A stretch of 64,000 bases of DNA from Oceanobacillus timonensis (GCF_900166635.1 NZ_LT800497.1:1824149-1888148); one strand, 5' to 3'. Positions 17,539 through 26,816 are shown, numbered from the stretch's first letter. Translations and numbers: made by a program. Notes: generated from the sequence alone by a model not told the origin.

Positions 17539-17705
17539 GTGGAGGACAGGGCAGCCAATAACGGCCCGTTTCGTTCCGTCCTGCAGGATATAGGTCATAA
17601 AGGCGCCTGAGACACGACGTCGCGGATTTAGTCTTTGTTCCTTATTCAGTGGAGGATGAAAAAAACCTCGCTGATTGAAGTTTCACTTTATAAGAATTAC
17701 CTTAC
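17539..17705. repeat. Dispersed repeat, copy A
   Basis: Two blocks match the sequence at 47590-47710. The first is AGGGCAGCCAATAACGGCCC with flanks, about 32 of 39 bases identical. The second contains GAAGTTTCAC and its flanks. The middle differs between copies and is longer here. The stretch is more GC-rich than its surroundings and lies in a 360-bp gene-free gap (17456-17814). It may be an end of a vanished transposon or a structured RNA element; neither can be shown here. Confidence 0.6.
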
Positions 17706-17814
17706 ATTGAATGATTCAAATAGAATTTGTTGAGTTTGTTGAGTTTTGTTGTTTTTATTGATTATTGATGATACGTTTTTAATATAAGTAATGTATCAAG
17801 AATGAGGTGTTTTC

Positions 17815-18498
17815 ATGAACGCTAGAAGAGACGAAGAGCAAGAGCTTCTATGGGATACAGTTGAAGATTTAATTCGATATGATAAATTAAAAGCTCAAGC
17901 AGTATTAAAAGCGGCTATTGAAAGGTTATTTATGCAACTTAATATGAATACATCATTTGTTTCTGAATTACAGCTATCAATACAAAATGGAGAATCTATA
18001 CAAGAGGTTAGACGTTTAGACAGTGAGATCAGAAAAATAACGGTCGAATATATCTCTGAATCATCCTATGAAATGATTTTAAATTATATTGAAAAAATTA
18101 GTGAAATGACGGAAAATCCACAAGTTATTTATAAAAAAATGCTGGCCTCCATATGGATAAATGAAGCAAATCAACCTCATTATATAATGGAAAGAAAACC
18201 AGTATATCTTCATGAACGAGAAGAAGACGGTGAAGATATTATTGCTGGAGAAAATGTGAAAAAGTTTTATACTACCAGTGAAGCAGCAAATAAATTAGGA
18301 TTAAGTGATCAAACCATACGCAGAATGTGTGAAAAGGGTACATTCAAAAAGGTTTATCGATCTGAAGGCGGACATTGGCGAATTCATGAAGATAATTTTG
18401 TTACAACGAAAGAGCAAGACGATAAAGCAAATAGTATTTTAGAACATCTTGATAAGAAAAATCAGAGAGCGGAGGATGTCGATGAATTCAATCTTTAA
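17815..18498 (+). CDS. HTH (excisionase/MerR-like) protein, probable antitoxin
   Basis: A 227-residue protein with a helical N-terminal region and, at about residues 155-200, a DNA-binding helix-turn-helix YTTSEAANKLGLSDQTIRRM followed by a wing GGHWRIHEDNF, as in HTH_17/excisionase domains. The gene overlaps the next one, a PIN-domain toxin, by 17 bases. Excisionase-type HTH proteins paired with PIN_3 proteins are a known type of toxin-antitoxin arrangement. The ribosome site is AATGAGGTG. The protein would bind both its own promoter and the toxin. Confidence 0.75.
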   Translation: MNARRDEEQELLWDTVEDLIRYDKLKAQAVLKAAIERLFMQLNMNTSFVSELQLSIQNGESIQEVRRLDSEIRKITVEYISESSYEMILNYIEKISEMTENPQVIYKKMLASIWINEANQPHYIMERKPVYLHEREEDGEDIIAGENVKKFYTTSEAANKLGLSDQTIRRMCEKGTFKKVYRSEGGHWRIHEDNFVTTKEQDDKANSILEHLDKKNQRAEDVDEFNL

Positions 18499-19083
18499 TC
18501 GAGACAACCCTCCCCAAGTTTTTTTAGATATAACAGTTATTTGTGGTGCGATTCGAAAAGCAGGAATAAATAGAAAAATTTTGAAAGCAGCCCGAATGGC
18601 GGATTTATATCATCCTGTACTTTCCAAAGTTTGTTTGAATTTATAAGAAATGCACTTAATGGTATTGAAAAAGGGAGCAAAGCAATGAAATATGAGATAT
18701 GGGAAATAGAAAGATTCATATGTGATTTTATATATCCAATACTTGATATTTATGAAAAATTGCCAGTTAACAGTATAGTGGGGAGGTACAGTATTGAAAC
18801 GAGACTTAGAGAAAATCAACCAATTGGTAAAGTTTTAATGGAATTAACAAGTTTAAATCATGAAGAAGCTAAAAAACTGGCAATACATCAAACGGGGAAA
18901 ATGAAAATTCCTTTGAATTATTATAATCAGGAAGACTTTCATGTATGGGCTGCAGCTATTCAACAAAATTGTCAATATATCATAACAACAAATACACGAA
19001 GATTTCCCTCCCAAATCGGAAAAATAAAATGTCTTCATCCAGCAGTCTTTTATCAACATATAGAAGAGTATTTAAGCCAGTAA
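18482..19083 (+). pseudogene. PIN-domain toxin, disrupted by a single-base frameshift
   Basis: Starts at ATG 18482 with GCGGAGG upstream and overlaps the HTH gene. The first frame (PPQVFLDITVICGAIRKAG, the Asp being the first catalytic acid) runs to a stop at 18644. The rest continues in the neighbouring frame from about 18634 (FEFIRNALNGIEKG) to 19083, and includes IITTNTRRFP, the usual late PIN motif. Together they give one PIN protein of about 200 residues. One missing base, most simply a T in the GTTTGTTTGAA stretch, explains the break. It could be a real mutation, a sequencing error, or, less likely, programmed frameshifting. Confidence 0.8.
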
Positions 19084-19495
19084 TCTTCTATTAAATTATC
19101 TATTTGCTAAAATGATATATTTTTCTAAAGTATAAACAAGTCACCTCTCCATAGATTCATTATAAGGATAAGCTATCAAAGATGACTAGACAATAAATTC
19201 TCTTTTCTTTCCTTACTTTCCAAATAATTGCTGTTCTCTTTTTCTTTCTATTCACTATAAAACTACCTTTAAAATAAAATATCTCATTCTATCATCCGGG
19301 GCTATGTGTTGAATAGTTTTCTTTCATTATGTCGTTACAAATTTTAGTGGCCTATTTTGATTATCAAGCGCTCCATACTTTAAAAAGGAAATAAACCCAC
19401 GGTCTCTTGCTCCAAAATCATATTTCCTATAAACTGATAATGTAATAATTTATAAGCCATGAAAGTGTATTGTTTCATCTAAAAGGGAGGTATAA
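19084..19495. other. Intergenic region before the CitA-type kinase
   Basis: About 410 bases without a supported gene. The only structure noted is a short inverted repeat, ATGAAA at 19459-19464 against TTTCAT at 19473-19478, just upstream of the kinase ribosome site, which could be an operator. The rest is AT-rich with stop codons in all frames. Confidence 0.4.
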
Positions 19496-21079
19496 ATGTT
19501 TTCATTTATTAAAAATATGACCATTCGGAAGCGGATTGTGTTCATATTTCTGATTTTATCTACTTTTCTTATTTTCTTATTTATCTCTGTATTTGCATAT
19601 TTTGAGATTCGAAATGCACAGGATACATACAAACAGTTGTCGAGACAGACTGCTAATGGTTTAGCATTTATGCCTGCTTTAGAAGAAGCCATTATCGATG
19701 GGAATCAGGAGGAATTACAAGGAATTATTGACCGTGTACGGTTGCAGGCGGAAAATCCTGTTGTGACCGTTGTGACACGAGAGGGAGAATACATTGTTCA
19801 TCCGAACGAGCGTGAAATTGGCGTGATGGAAGAGACAGATCAATTTGCACAAACGTTGTTATATGGATCTTATGTAACAGAAAACAGGGAAGGGACACTT
19901 GGTCCTGCTATTATGACCATTGCACCAATCTATGAAGAAGTAGATATAAACGGTGGCGAAAGAGTTATTGGTGCGGTGACAGTCGAGTATCTGGAAGAAT
20001 CAATTCGTGCAACCATTATAACGAAGCTTACCAGATTATCTGTTGTGGCATTTATCGGTATCGCATTATGCATCGGCGGAGCGTTGTTTTTAGCAAGAAG
20101 CATTCAAGAGGATACGCTGGGTATAGAACCGGCAGTTATTGCTGACATGTTTCGTGAGCGGGAGGCTATGCTGAATGCAGTAAAAGAAGGCATTATCGTG
20201 ATTGATGATAATCAGTCTATTTCGATGATCAACCCCTCTGCGAAGACTTTGCTGAATGCATCATCAGATATGCAGGAATCGATTAAAAAACTTGGTTTGC
20301 CGGAAACGATTCATTCTGGAAAGGCAAGCTATGATGAAGAGAAAACCTATCATGGGAAAACGTTTATTACCAACCGTATTCCCTTGTATGAGAATAAACA
20401 GATTGTTGGGGCCATTTGCAGTTTTCGTGATAAAACAGATATAAAGCAGCTTCAGGAAACAGTGACGCAGATGGAAGGATATGCGGATAGTCTCCGTGCG
20501 CAAAAGCATGAGTTCAAAAACAAAATGTATGTTTTGATGGGGTTAATACAGCTTGAGCAATACGAAGAGGCTGTGAAAATTATACAGGAGGAAACAACAG
20601 ATAAAAGACAGGCTTTTCCCATGTTTGAAAATGTGAAAGATCCAGGAGCGCAAGCCATCTTGTTAGGAAAAATGGCAAAAGCTGCGGAGAAGAAAATCGA
20701 ACTGGTGATAGATGAAGCAAGCCATCTGGATAAAACGAAAATATCAGCAACAGACATGGCAATTATGCTGGGGAATTTACTCGATAACGCTATTGATGCG
20801 GTAATAGATTCAAAGCAAAAACGAATAACTGTCATGATTACAGATGTCGGTAATGAAATCGTGATGGACATAGAAGATACTGGATCTGGTATTACCAAGG
20901 AACAAACAGAACAAATTTTTACCAGAGGTTATTCAAGCAAGGGAGAATATCGAGGCTATGGACTGTTTCATGTCTATGAAACAGTGAAAAAATATCGTGG
21001 AGAAATGGAAATTACGTCACCTGCGGATGGTGGAACCGTATTTTCACTTTATTTTCCTAAGGAAGGAGTGAAAAAATGA
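19496..21079 (+). CDS. CitA/DcuS-family sensor histidine kinase
   Basis: A 527-residue kinase with helix 1 at 12-36, an extracellular single-Cache (CitA-type) domain at about 40-180 including VVTREGEYIVHPNEREIG, and helix 2 at 181-200. A PAS domain (about 220-320, AMLNAVKEGIIVIDDNQ) follows. The H box is QKHEFKNKMYVLMG with His 338, in the diverged SPOB/CitA style, and the ATPase domain ends GYGLFHVYETV. Kinases of this family sense citrate, dicarboxylates or similar acids. The partner regulator overlaps by four bases, and a tricarboxylate transporter follows, which fits acid sensing. Ribosome site AAAAGGGAGG. Confidence 0.92.
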   Translation: MFSFIKNMTIRKRIVFIFLILSTFLIFLFISVFAYFEIRNAQDTYKQLSRQTANGLAFMPALEEAIIDGNQEELQGIIDRVRLQAENPVVTVVTREGEYIVHPNEREIGVMEETDQFAQTLLYGSYVTENREGTLGPAIMTIAPIYEEVDINGGERVIGAVTVEYLEESIRATIITKLTRLSVVAFIGIALCIGGALFLARSIQEDTLGIEPAVIADMFREREAMLNAVKEGIIVIDDNQSISMINPSAKTLLNASSDMQESIKKLGLPETIHSGKASYDEEKTYHGKTFITNRIPLYENKQIVGAICSFRDKTDIKQLQETVTQMEGYADSLRAQKHEFKNKMYVLMGLIQLEQYEEAVKIIQEETTDKRQAFPMFENVKDPGAQAILLGKMAKAAEKKIELVIDEASHLDKTKISATDMAIMLGNLLDNAIDAVIDSKQKRITVMITDVGNEIVMDIEDTGSGITKEQTEQIFTRGYSSKGEYRGYGLFHVYETVKKYRGEMEITSPADGGTVFSLYFPKEGVKK

Positions 21080-21774
21080 ATATTGTCATTGCAGAAGATG
21101 ATTATCGGGTAGCTCTGTTGCATGAAAAGTATTTACAGGCTATTTCAGAAATAACGGTTGTCGGCAGAGCATTAAATGGAAAAGAATTAAAAGAGCTGGT
21201 AGAAAATGAATCTGTTGACCTCGTCATACTTGATATTTATTTTCCGGATACATTAGGAACGGAACTGCTCAGCTATCTTCGAATCCATTACCCGGAGTTG
21301 GATATTATTGTTGTTTCAGCTTCTACAGATAGACGGCATTTGCAGCTGGCAAAACGTTATGGTGTGTATCAGTACTTAATTAAACCAGTTACGGTGGATG
21401 ATTTTACAGATACAATAAAAAAATATATCAAAGATCGACAGTGGTTTGCAGAAGATGGAGAATTTACAACAAGCGAGGCCAGTTATATATTGACTGGAGA
21501 AAACGGTAGAAGAACAGAGAACAAAGGAACGAATCCGCCGCCTTTACCGACGGGAATTGATTCGATTACTTTAGAAAAAGTAAAAGCTGCTTTAACAGAA
21601 CATCATGAAGGCGTCACCATTGATAATATGTGCCAGCTGGTCGGCATTTCAAGAACAACAGCCCGACGGTATCTGGAACATATTGTATCGAATGAAGAAG
21701 CCACAACCATTTTAAATTATGGCGTTATTGGCCGACCGGAAAGAAGATATATTTTACAGCAAAAAACATCCTGA
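21076..21774 (+). CDS. CitB/DcuR-family response regulator
   Basis: A 232-residue regulator whose ATG overlaps the kinase stop. The receiver has EDDYRVA, phospho-acceptor Asp in LVILDIYFPD, Ser in VVSAST and Lys in YQYLIKPV. The C-terminal part carries a helix-turn-helix (TIDNMCQLVGISRTTARRYL) typical of the CitT/DctR group. It should activate the neighbouring tctCBA genes when the kinase binds its acid ligand; that target is inferred from position. Confidence 0.92.
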   Translation: MNIVIAEDDYRVALLHEKYLQAISEITVVGRALNGKELKELVENESVDLVILDIYFPDTLGTELLSYLRIHYPELDIIVVSASTDRRHLQLAKRYGVYQYLIKPVTVDDFTDTIKKYIKDRQWFAEDGEFTTSEASYILTGENGRRTENKGTNPPPLPTGIDSITLEKVKAALTEHHEGVTIDNMCQLVGISRTTARRYLEHIVSNEEATTILNYGVIGRPERRYILQQKTS

Positions 21775-21800
21775 CAATCAGGGTGTTTTTTGCTGTCTTT
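21756..21800 (+). terminator. Rho-independent terminator overlapping the regulator stop codon
   Basis: A 19-bp stem with one G-U pair (ACAGCAAAAAACATCCTGA against TCAGGGTGTTTTTTGCTGT) with a 3-base loop. Its left arm includes the last codons of the response regulator. Confidence 0.9.
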
Positions 21801-21864
21801 TGACGTGGTGGATAAAAAGGACGAAAAGGCATTAAAGAATGTTAAATAAATAAAATACGAAATA

Positions 21865-21893
21865 TTGTTTTTTGGTATTTTGTTTGTAATAAT
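21865..21893 (+). promoter_or_regulatory. Candidate promoter of tctCBA
   Basis: TTGTTT at 21865-21870, a 17-base spacer and AATAAT at 21888-21893. Each box is close to the sigma-A consensus. It is placed so that the cre-like site at 21906 overlaps the start of transcription. Confidence 0.4.
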
Positions 21894-21905
21894 TAACTTC
21901 GGTAT

Positions 21906-21919
21906 TGAAAGCGGTTACT
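21906..21919 (+). promoter_or_regulatory. Candidate catabolite-responsive element (cre)
   Basis: TGAAAGCGGTTACT matches the CcpA cre consensus TGWAAGCGYTWNCW at 13 of 14 positions. It lies about 30 bases before the tctC start, just downstream of the candidate promoter, where CcpA binding represses. It implies that acid uptake is shut off when preferred sugars are present. Confidence 0.65.
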
Positions 21920-21947
21920 TTATCATTGAATTTTGTGAGGTGTTAAA

Positions 21948-22922
21948 ATGAAGCGTTTATGCTTGTTATTTATTGGTTGTATACTCTTGGCAGGATGTTC
22001 AGGAGATACAAGCGAGGAGAAAGAGACGTTCCCTGAAAAAAATATAGAAATTATTTCTCCGGCAAGTCCAGGTGGAGGATGGGATATGACAGCTCGTTCT
22101 GCACAGCGTGCGATGAATGCAGATGGAACGGTAGAAGAAGATATTACGGTTGTGAACAAGCCTGGTGGTGGCGGCGAAGTGGGCTGGCAGTATTTGATGC
22201 AGCAGGATGCGCATTTTGCGGCATTAAATTCCAGTCTATTAATGACAGGCCCATTACTTGGACAGACTGAATTAACCTATGAAGATTTTACCCCATTAGC
22301 AATGTTATCTACAGAGTGGTTGGCAGTTGGAGTTAGAGAAGATTTAGGATTTGACAGCGGAACAGAGTTATTGGATCAGTTAAAGGAAGATCCAAAGTCG
22401 TTGGTTATCGGAGTCAGCCCGTCCTTAGGAAGTGGAAATCATCTTGCCTTTGTCCAAGCTGCGATTGAATATGGTATTGATCCGACAGAGTTACAGTTTC
22501 TCGTATATAGCAGTGGGGGAGATATTATGAATGCATTACTAGGCGGACATATTGATGTTACGAGTAACTCCCTATCGGAAATGACGGAACAATATGCGGC
22601 AGGAGAATTAGATGTTTTAGCTGTCACATCTCCTGAAAGACTAGACGAATTTCCGGATATTCCAACATGGAAAGAACAGGGCATCGATATGGAATTTCCA
22701 CATTGGCGTGGAATCATGGGACCTCCGGGGATGAGTGAAGAAGAAATTGACGCTTGGGACCTTTATTTAAGTGAAATGGTAGAAACAGAAGAGTGGCAAA
22801 CAGATTTAGAGAATAATAATTTGGATGAATTTTATATGGATAGTGAAGAAACCATGGAATTTTTAGAAGAGCAGAACGCCTTTTTTGAAGAAATAGTAGA
22901 GGATTCTGGCTTAAAGCCATAG
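21948..22922 (+). CDS. tctC: Tripartite tricarboxylate transporter substrate-binding lipoprotein (TctC)
   Basis: A 324-residue lipoprotein with signal peptide and lipobox LLAGC (Cys about residue 17). The mature part opens FPEKNIEIISPASPGGGWDM, the hallmark of TctC/Bug proteins, in which this loop and a later VVNKPGGGGEVGW segment wrap the carboxylate ligand. It captures the substrate outside the cell and hands it to TctAB. It is the first gene of tctCBA, with ribosome site GTGAGGTG. The sensor kinase upstream probably responds to the same acid. Confidence 0.92.
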   Translation: MKRLCLLFIGCILLAGCSGDTSEEKETFPEKNIEIISPASPGGGWDMTARSAQRAMNADGTVEEDITVVNKPGGGGEVGWQYLMQQDAHFAALNSSLLMTGPLLGQTELTYEDFTPLAMLSTEWLAVGVREDLGFDSGTELLDQLKEDPKSLVIGVSPSLGSGNHLAFVQAAIEYGIDPTELQFLVYSSGGDIMNALLGGHIDVTSNSLSEMTEQYAAGELDVLAVTSPERLDEFPDIPTWKEQGIDMEFPHWRGIMGPPGMSEEEIDAWDLYLSEMVETEEWQTDLENNNLDEFYMDSEETMEFLEEQNAFFEEIVEDSGLKP

Positions 22923-22932
22923 GAGGAAAAAT

Positions 22933-23388
22933 ATGATGCAGGTAACAATACGATACGCTATGCCGTTGATGTTCATTATTGGCAGCGTTATATATGGCAC
23001 AATGATTATCCAATTGGATCCAGCAACATTAGGAAATCCAAACGGGCCAAAGTTCTTTCCTTTATTTGTTTGTGCTGGTTTATTGGTATTTTCGATTGCT
23101 GACTTAGTTAATGTACGGAAACAAATATATGCAAAGAATAAAGATTTGGAGCAGATAGCTCAGCTGAAATCATTTAAATTAATTGGAATGATTATCGGAA
23201 TTTGTGTGGTGTATGCGCTTATTTTTGAGATAGTAGGATATTTGATAGCAACATTATTATTTATGGCAGCGCTTATGTTTTATTTAAACGGGATGAAGAA
23301 ATGGCGTTTGAATGTAATTGTAACACTGGTTGTTTCCGTTGCGACCTGGTATAGCTTCACAGAGCTGTTACAAATAAGTTTACCTTAA
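22933..23388 (+). CDS. tctB: Tripartite tricarboxylate transporter small membrane subunit (TctB)
   Basis: A 151-residue protein with four hydrophobic helices and the conserved early loop GNPNGPKFFPLFV, as in TctB. It begins 11 bases after tctC with ribosome site AGGAGG and precedes tctA by 15 bases. It is the small integral subunit that assembles with TctA. Confidence 0.9.
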   Translation: MMQVTIRYAMPLMFIIGSVIYGTMIIQLDPATLGNPNGPKFFPLFVCAGLLVFSIADLVNVRKQIYAKNKDLEQIAQLKSFKLIGMIIGICVVYALIFEIVGYLIATLLFMAALMFYLNGMKKWRLNVIVTLVVSVATWYSFTELLQISLP

Positions 23389-23403
23389 AGGAGGAGTGCA
23401 ACG

Positions 23404-24897
23404 ATGGATGTAAGTATTATTTTAGATGGATTGTGGACTGCGCTCCAGCCTGTTAATTTGTTATGGCTTTTGCTTGGGGCAGTACTGGGTACGATTGTTG
23501 GTATTTTGCCGGGGCTCGGAGCAGCAACGGGAGTCGCGGTGCTTATTCCGTTAACGTTTGGGATGGAGCCGGTTAGTGCGCTTATTTTAATGGCAGCTAT
23601 TTATTATGGAGCTTTATTTGGAGGTTCACGTAGTTCCATTTTGATTAATACACCGGGAGACGGTTCCTCGATTGCAGCTACGTTTGACGGTTATCCGATG
23701 ACGAAGAAAGGTATGGCAGGACAAGCGATGTCTATTGCTGCAATGGCTTCTTTGATCGGTGGCATCATGGCCATATTTGGATTTATCTTCTTAGCGATTC
23801 CACTTGCTAATTTTGCGTTGAATTTTGGACCGGCAGAGTTCTTACTACTCTTTTTATTTGCTTTATCTGCGGTGGTTACCTTATCGCAAGGAAATATTAT
23901 TAAAGGGTTTTTAACCATGTTTTTAGGGCTGGGTATCAGTACCATCGGGGTAGATTTGCAGTCCGGCGTGCATCGTTTTACATTTGGGGTGCCGCATTTA
24001 ACGGATGGAATTGATTTTATTGTGATTATTATTGGTATCTATGCGATGGGAGAAGTGCTTTATAATTTACTAAAGCCGAAACACGCAGAAACGTCAAATG
24101 GACAGAATATCGGGAGCAAATGGTTTACAAAGGACCAGTGGAAACGGTCACTTGCTCCGATTATCCGAAGCGGTCCGATTGGCTTCTTTTTAGGCGTACT
24201 ACCTGGGTCAGGAGGAACGATTGCTTCTTTGTTGTCCTATAGTACAGAAAAACAGATATCCAAAAATAAAGATGAATTTGGTAAAGGCGCTGTGGAAGGA
24301 CTGGTTGCTCCGGAATCCGCAAATAGTGCATCTGCCGTCGGCTCGCTGATTCCAATGCTGACCATGGGAATACCGGGTTCAGGGACTACAGCAGTGATGC
24401 TTGGGGCGCTTGTGATGATTGGAATTACTCCAGGTCCATTATTATTTGAAAATAGTCCGGATACGATCTGGACACTGATCAACAGTATGTTTATCGGGAA
24501 TTTGATTTTGGTGGTTATTAATATCTTAATGGTTGGTATGCTTGTGAAAATATTAAAAACACCGCCTAATGTGCTGTATCCGATTGTCCTTATCCTCTCC
24601 TTTTTAGGAGCATATACGCTGGGCTATAGTACAATTGATTTTTATATTTTACTGATTGCCGGCGTAGTTGGATTATTTATGCGTATCCTTAATTATCCTG
24701 TCGTCCCATTAATTCTTGCATTAATTGTAGGAGGAGACATGGAGCAGAATTTCCAGAGAGCAATGGTTGTTTATGATTCTCCTATGGACATTTTATTTGC
24801 TTCTCCGATTGCAATTGTCTTGGCGATATTAACGGTGCTATCCTTATGTTATCCATTGATTACGAAGTTGTTAAGGAAGCGAAAGGCAGCGAAATAA
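23404..24897 (+). CDS. tctA: Tripartite tricarboxylate transporter large membrane subunit (TctA)
   Basis: A 497-residue protein with about twelve helices. The signature GTIVGILPGLGAATGVAVL near residue 30 and the inverted-repeat counterpart FFLGVLPGSGGTIASLLSY near 265 are typical of TctA, which forms the ion-driven translocation channel. The loop GGSRSSILINTPGDGSS is also characteristic. It is the last gene of the operon and is followed 13 bases later by a terminator. Substrate (citrate or another carboxylate) is not decided by the sequence. Confidence 0.93.
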   Translation: MDVSIILDGLWTALQPVNLLWLLLGAVLGTIVGILPGLGAATGVAVLIPLTFGMEPVSALILMAAIYYGALFGGSRSSILINTPGDGSSIAATFDGYPMTKKGMAGQAMSIAAMASLIGGIMAIFGFIFLAIPLANFALNFGPAEFLLLFLFALSAVVTLSQGNIIKGFLTMFLGLGISTIGVDLQSGVHRFTFGVPHLTDGIDFIVIIIGIYAMGEVLYNLLKPKHAETSNGQNIGSKWFTKDQWKRSLAPIIRSGPIGFFLGVLPGSGGTIASLLSYSTEKQISKNKDEFGKGAVEGLVAPESANSASAVGSLIPMLTMGIPGSGTTAVMLGALVMIGITPGPLLFENSPDTIWTLINSMFIGNLILVVINILMVGMLVKILKTPPNVLYPIVLILSFLGAYTLGYSTIDFYILLIAGVVGLFMRILNYPVVPLILALIVGGDMEQNFQRAMVVYDSPMDILFASPIAIVLAILTVLSLCYPLITKLLRKRKAAK

Positions 24898-24910
24898 GAT
24901 ATCATATTCG

Positions 24911-24955
24911 AAAAAGCAGCCATCTATTATTATCAAATAGATGCTGCTTTTTTTA
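24911..24955 (+). terminator. Rho-independent terminator after tctA
   Basis: AAAAAGCAGC(c)ATCTATT pairs with AATAGAT-GCTGCTTTTTTT. Strong stem and T-run end the tctCBA transcript. Confidence 0.9.
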
Positions 24956-25084
24956 GATTTGATGAAGTGTGAAGATGCTTCGGAAGATTTAAAAGAAAAG
25001 CGGCAGGGTCATCTATTCTGAAGGAGCTGTTTTTGACAGGGAATCTTCTTAGATTCTTCACAGCGGATTATCGGAATGAATGTA

Positions 25085-25113
25085 TTGACTTTAGGAAGAA
25101 AATGATATTTAAA
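25085..25113 (+). promoter_or_regulatory. Candidate promoter for the AbgT transcript
   Basis: TTGACT at 25085-25090 and TTTAAA at 25108-25113 with a 17-base spacer. It would drive the short ORF at 25157 and the transporter. Confidence 0.4.
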
Positions 25114-25156
25114 TAGAGGATATGATAACACTAATATTTAGAAAAGAGGTAGAAAT

Positions 25157-25288
25157 ATGAAGTTTCAATTTACAATCATACGTCATGTAACAATTGGGAA
25201 TGGTAGGATTAAAAATAGACGAACCGTTTTGGAAAAGTCATCAGTATGGACAAATAACAAAGGAAATAATCTAAATGAAATCCTCTAA
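25157..25288 (+). CDS. Possible leader peptide (43 aa) overlapping the AbgT gene
   Basis: ATG 25157 has the ribosome site AAAAGAGG. The 43-codon frame (starting MKFQFTIIRHVTIGNGRIKN) runs 14 bases into the transporter gene in another frame. The product is basic and shows no domain. It may couple translation of the transporter, or be a remnant of a lost gene. Confidence 0.35.
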   Translation: MKFQFTIIRHVTIGNGRIKNRRTVLEKSSVWTNNKGNNLNEIL

Positions 25289-26816
25289 AACGAATACAAA
25301 CAAAAGATTAAAGGGCAAGTTCGATATACTTTCTAAAATAGAATGGTTTGGTAATAGACTTCCAGAACCGTATATGTTATTTGTGTTTTTTATCATTATT
25401 TTAATGATTGTCTCTGTAATCCTGTCTATTTTTGAAATAACTGTAATCGACCCTAAAACAGCGGAAGAGTTAGAAATACGAAGTCTATGGTCAAGTGAAG
25501 GTATTGAATTTATGGTTACTAGTTTAGTAACCAATTTTACAGCTTTTGCTCCATTAGGTGTTGTATTGAGTGTTCGTATTGGAATTGGCATTGCAGAAGG
25601 GGTAGGACTTTTAGAGGCTGGTATTAAAAAGATTATGCTTTCTTTTCCAGCAGCTATGTTACCGTATATGACGATATTTACAGGAAATCTTGCTACAGTA
25701 GCAGCTGATTCTGCCTATTTAATTTTACCTCCTCTTGCTGGTATGATCTATTACTCGTTAGGAAGAAACCCGATCGCCGGAATTATCACAGCGTTTGTAG
25801 GTATTGCTTCCGGTATTGGAACTGGCGTGTTAATTCAAGGAAATGAGGCCATTCTTGCGAGTCTAACAAATGAAGCTTCTGCATTAATTAGTGACAATGC
25901 ACCTGTTGTTACACCAGTTGATAACTACTATTTTATGGTTGCAGGGGCAGTGGTAGCTACACTGGTCGGCGGTTTTATTTCACAAAAGATAACCGAACCG
26001 CGATTGGGTCCATATAATGAAAATATTAATTATGAAGTGAACCCAGTTACGAAAGAAGAAACCATTGCCTTGAAATGGTCTATGTATGCAGGGATAATCT
26101 ATCTAGCGCTTGTTGTAATAGCGATCATTTTACCTGAATCTCCTCTTCGAAATGAAGCGGGAGGCCTGGTGCCCTCTCCATTCTTAAATGGGATCCTTAC
26201 GTTTATCATAGGGTTCTTTTTGGTTATTGGTGTTACTTATGGAATAAAAATGAAACGGATTCGAAATACCCGGGATGCTGGCAGATATATGGGAGAGGCA
26301 ATTTATAATATGCGGAATTTTCTCGTATTGATTTTATTTATTTCACAGTTTATCGCCTATTTTGAATGGACACGAGTTGGGACATGGTTTGCAGTAAATG
26401 GGGCAGAATTTTTAACTTCTGTTGATTTTACTGGCTTTTCTGTCATCATAGGCTTAATATTTATCACGACGATTATTAACTTTGTGATTACTAGTGGAGC
26501 TGCGCAATGGGCCATATTCTCACCAATTTTCGTACCCATGCTTTTGCAGCTTGGCTATCACCCAGCTTATGTACAAATGGCTTATCGAATTGGAGATGCA
26601 TCGACAAGCATGATGTCACCGCTAAATCCATATATAGTTATGATTCTTGAATTTATGAGGGAATGGGATAAAAATGCAGGTCTGGGTACAATTATTTCTC
26701 ATGCTATCCCTTATGTCATTTGTCTATTGATTTCTTTAACACTTTTATTTTCTTTATTTACATGGCTTGGTATTCCAATAGGCCCGGGAGTTACGACAAA
26801 TATAGATATGAAATAG
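25275..26816 (+). CDS. AbgT-family transporter
   Basis: A 513-residue protein with eleven or more hydrophobic helices and the AbgT layout: an N-terminal KIEWFGNRLPEP segment, a first large loop, then SFPAAMLPYMTIFTGNLA and, late, SGAAQWAIFSPIFVPML with IGDASTSMMSPLNPY. The family transports p-aminobenzoyl-glutamate or acts as drug/proton antiporter; which applies here is not known. Ribosome site AAAGGAAA about 10 bases before ATG. The gene following it is a decayed fragment, so the original operon may have been longer. Confidence 0.88.
   Translation: MKSSKTNTNKRLKGKFDILSKIEWFGNRLPEPYMLFVFFIIILMIVSVILSIFEITVIDPKTAEELEIRSLWSSEGIEFMVTSLVTNFTAFAPLGVVLSVRIGIGIAEGVGLLEAGIKKIMLSFPAAMLPYMTIFTGNLATVAADSAYLILPPLAGMIYYSLGRNPIAGIITAFVGIASGIGTGVLIQGNEAILASLTNEASALISDNAPVVTPVDNYYFMVAGAVVATLVGGFISQKITEPRLGPYNENINYEVNPVTKEETIALKWSMYAGIIYLALVVIAIILPESPLRNEAGGLVPSPFLNGILTFIIGFFLVIGVTYGIKMKRIRNTRDAGRYMGEAIYNMRNFLVLILFISQFIAYFEWTRVGTWFAVNGAEFLTSVDFTGFSVIIGLIFITTIINFVITSGAAQWAIFSPIFVPMLLQLGYHPAYVQMAYRIGDASTSMMSPLNPYIVMILEFMREWDKNAGLGTIISHAIPYVICLLISLTLLFSLFTWLGIPIGPGVTTNIDMK

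Noticed and set aside
21840..21947. Long leader of tctC as a riboswitch
   Set aside because: The region is AT-rich without conserved stems; a promoter and cre site explain it.
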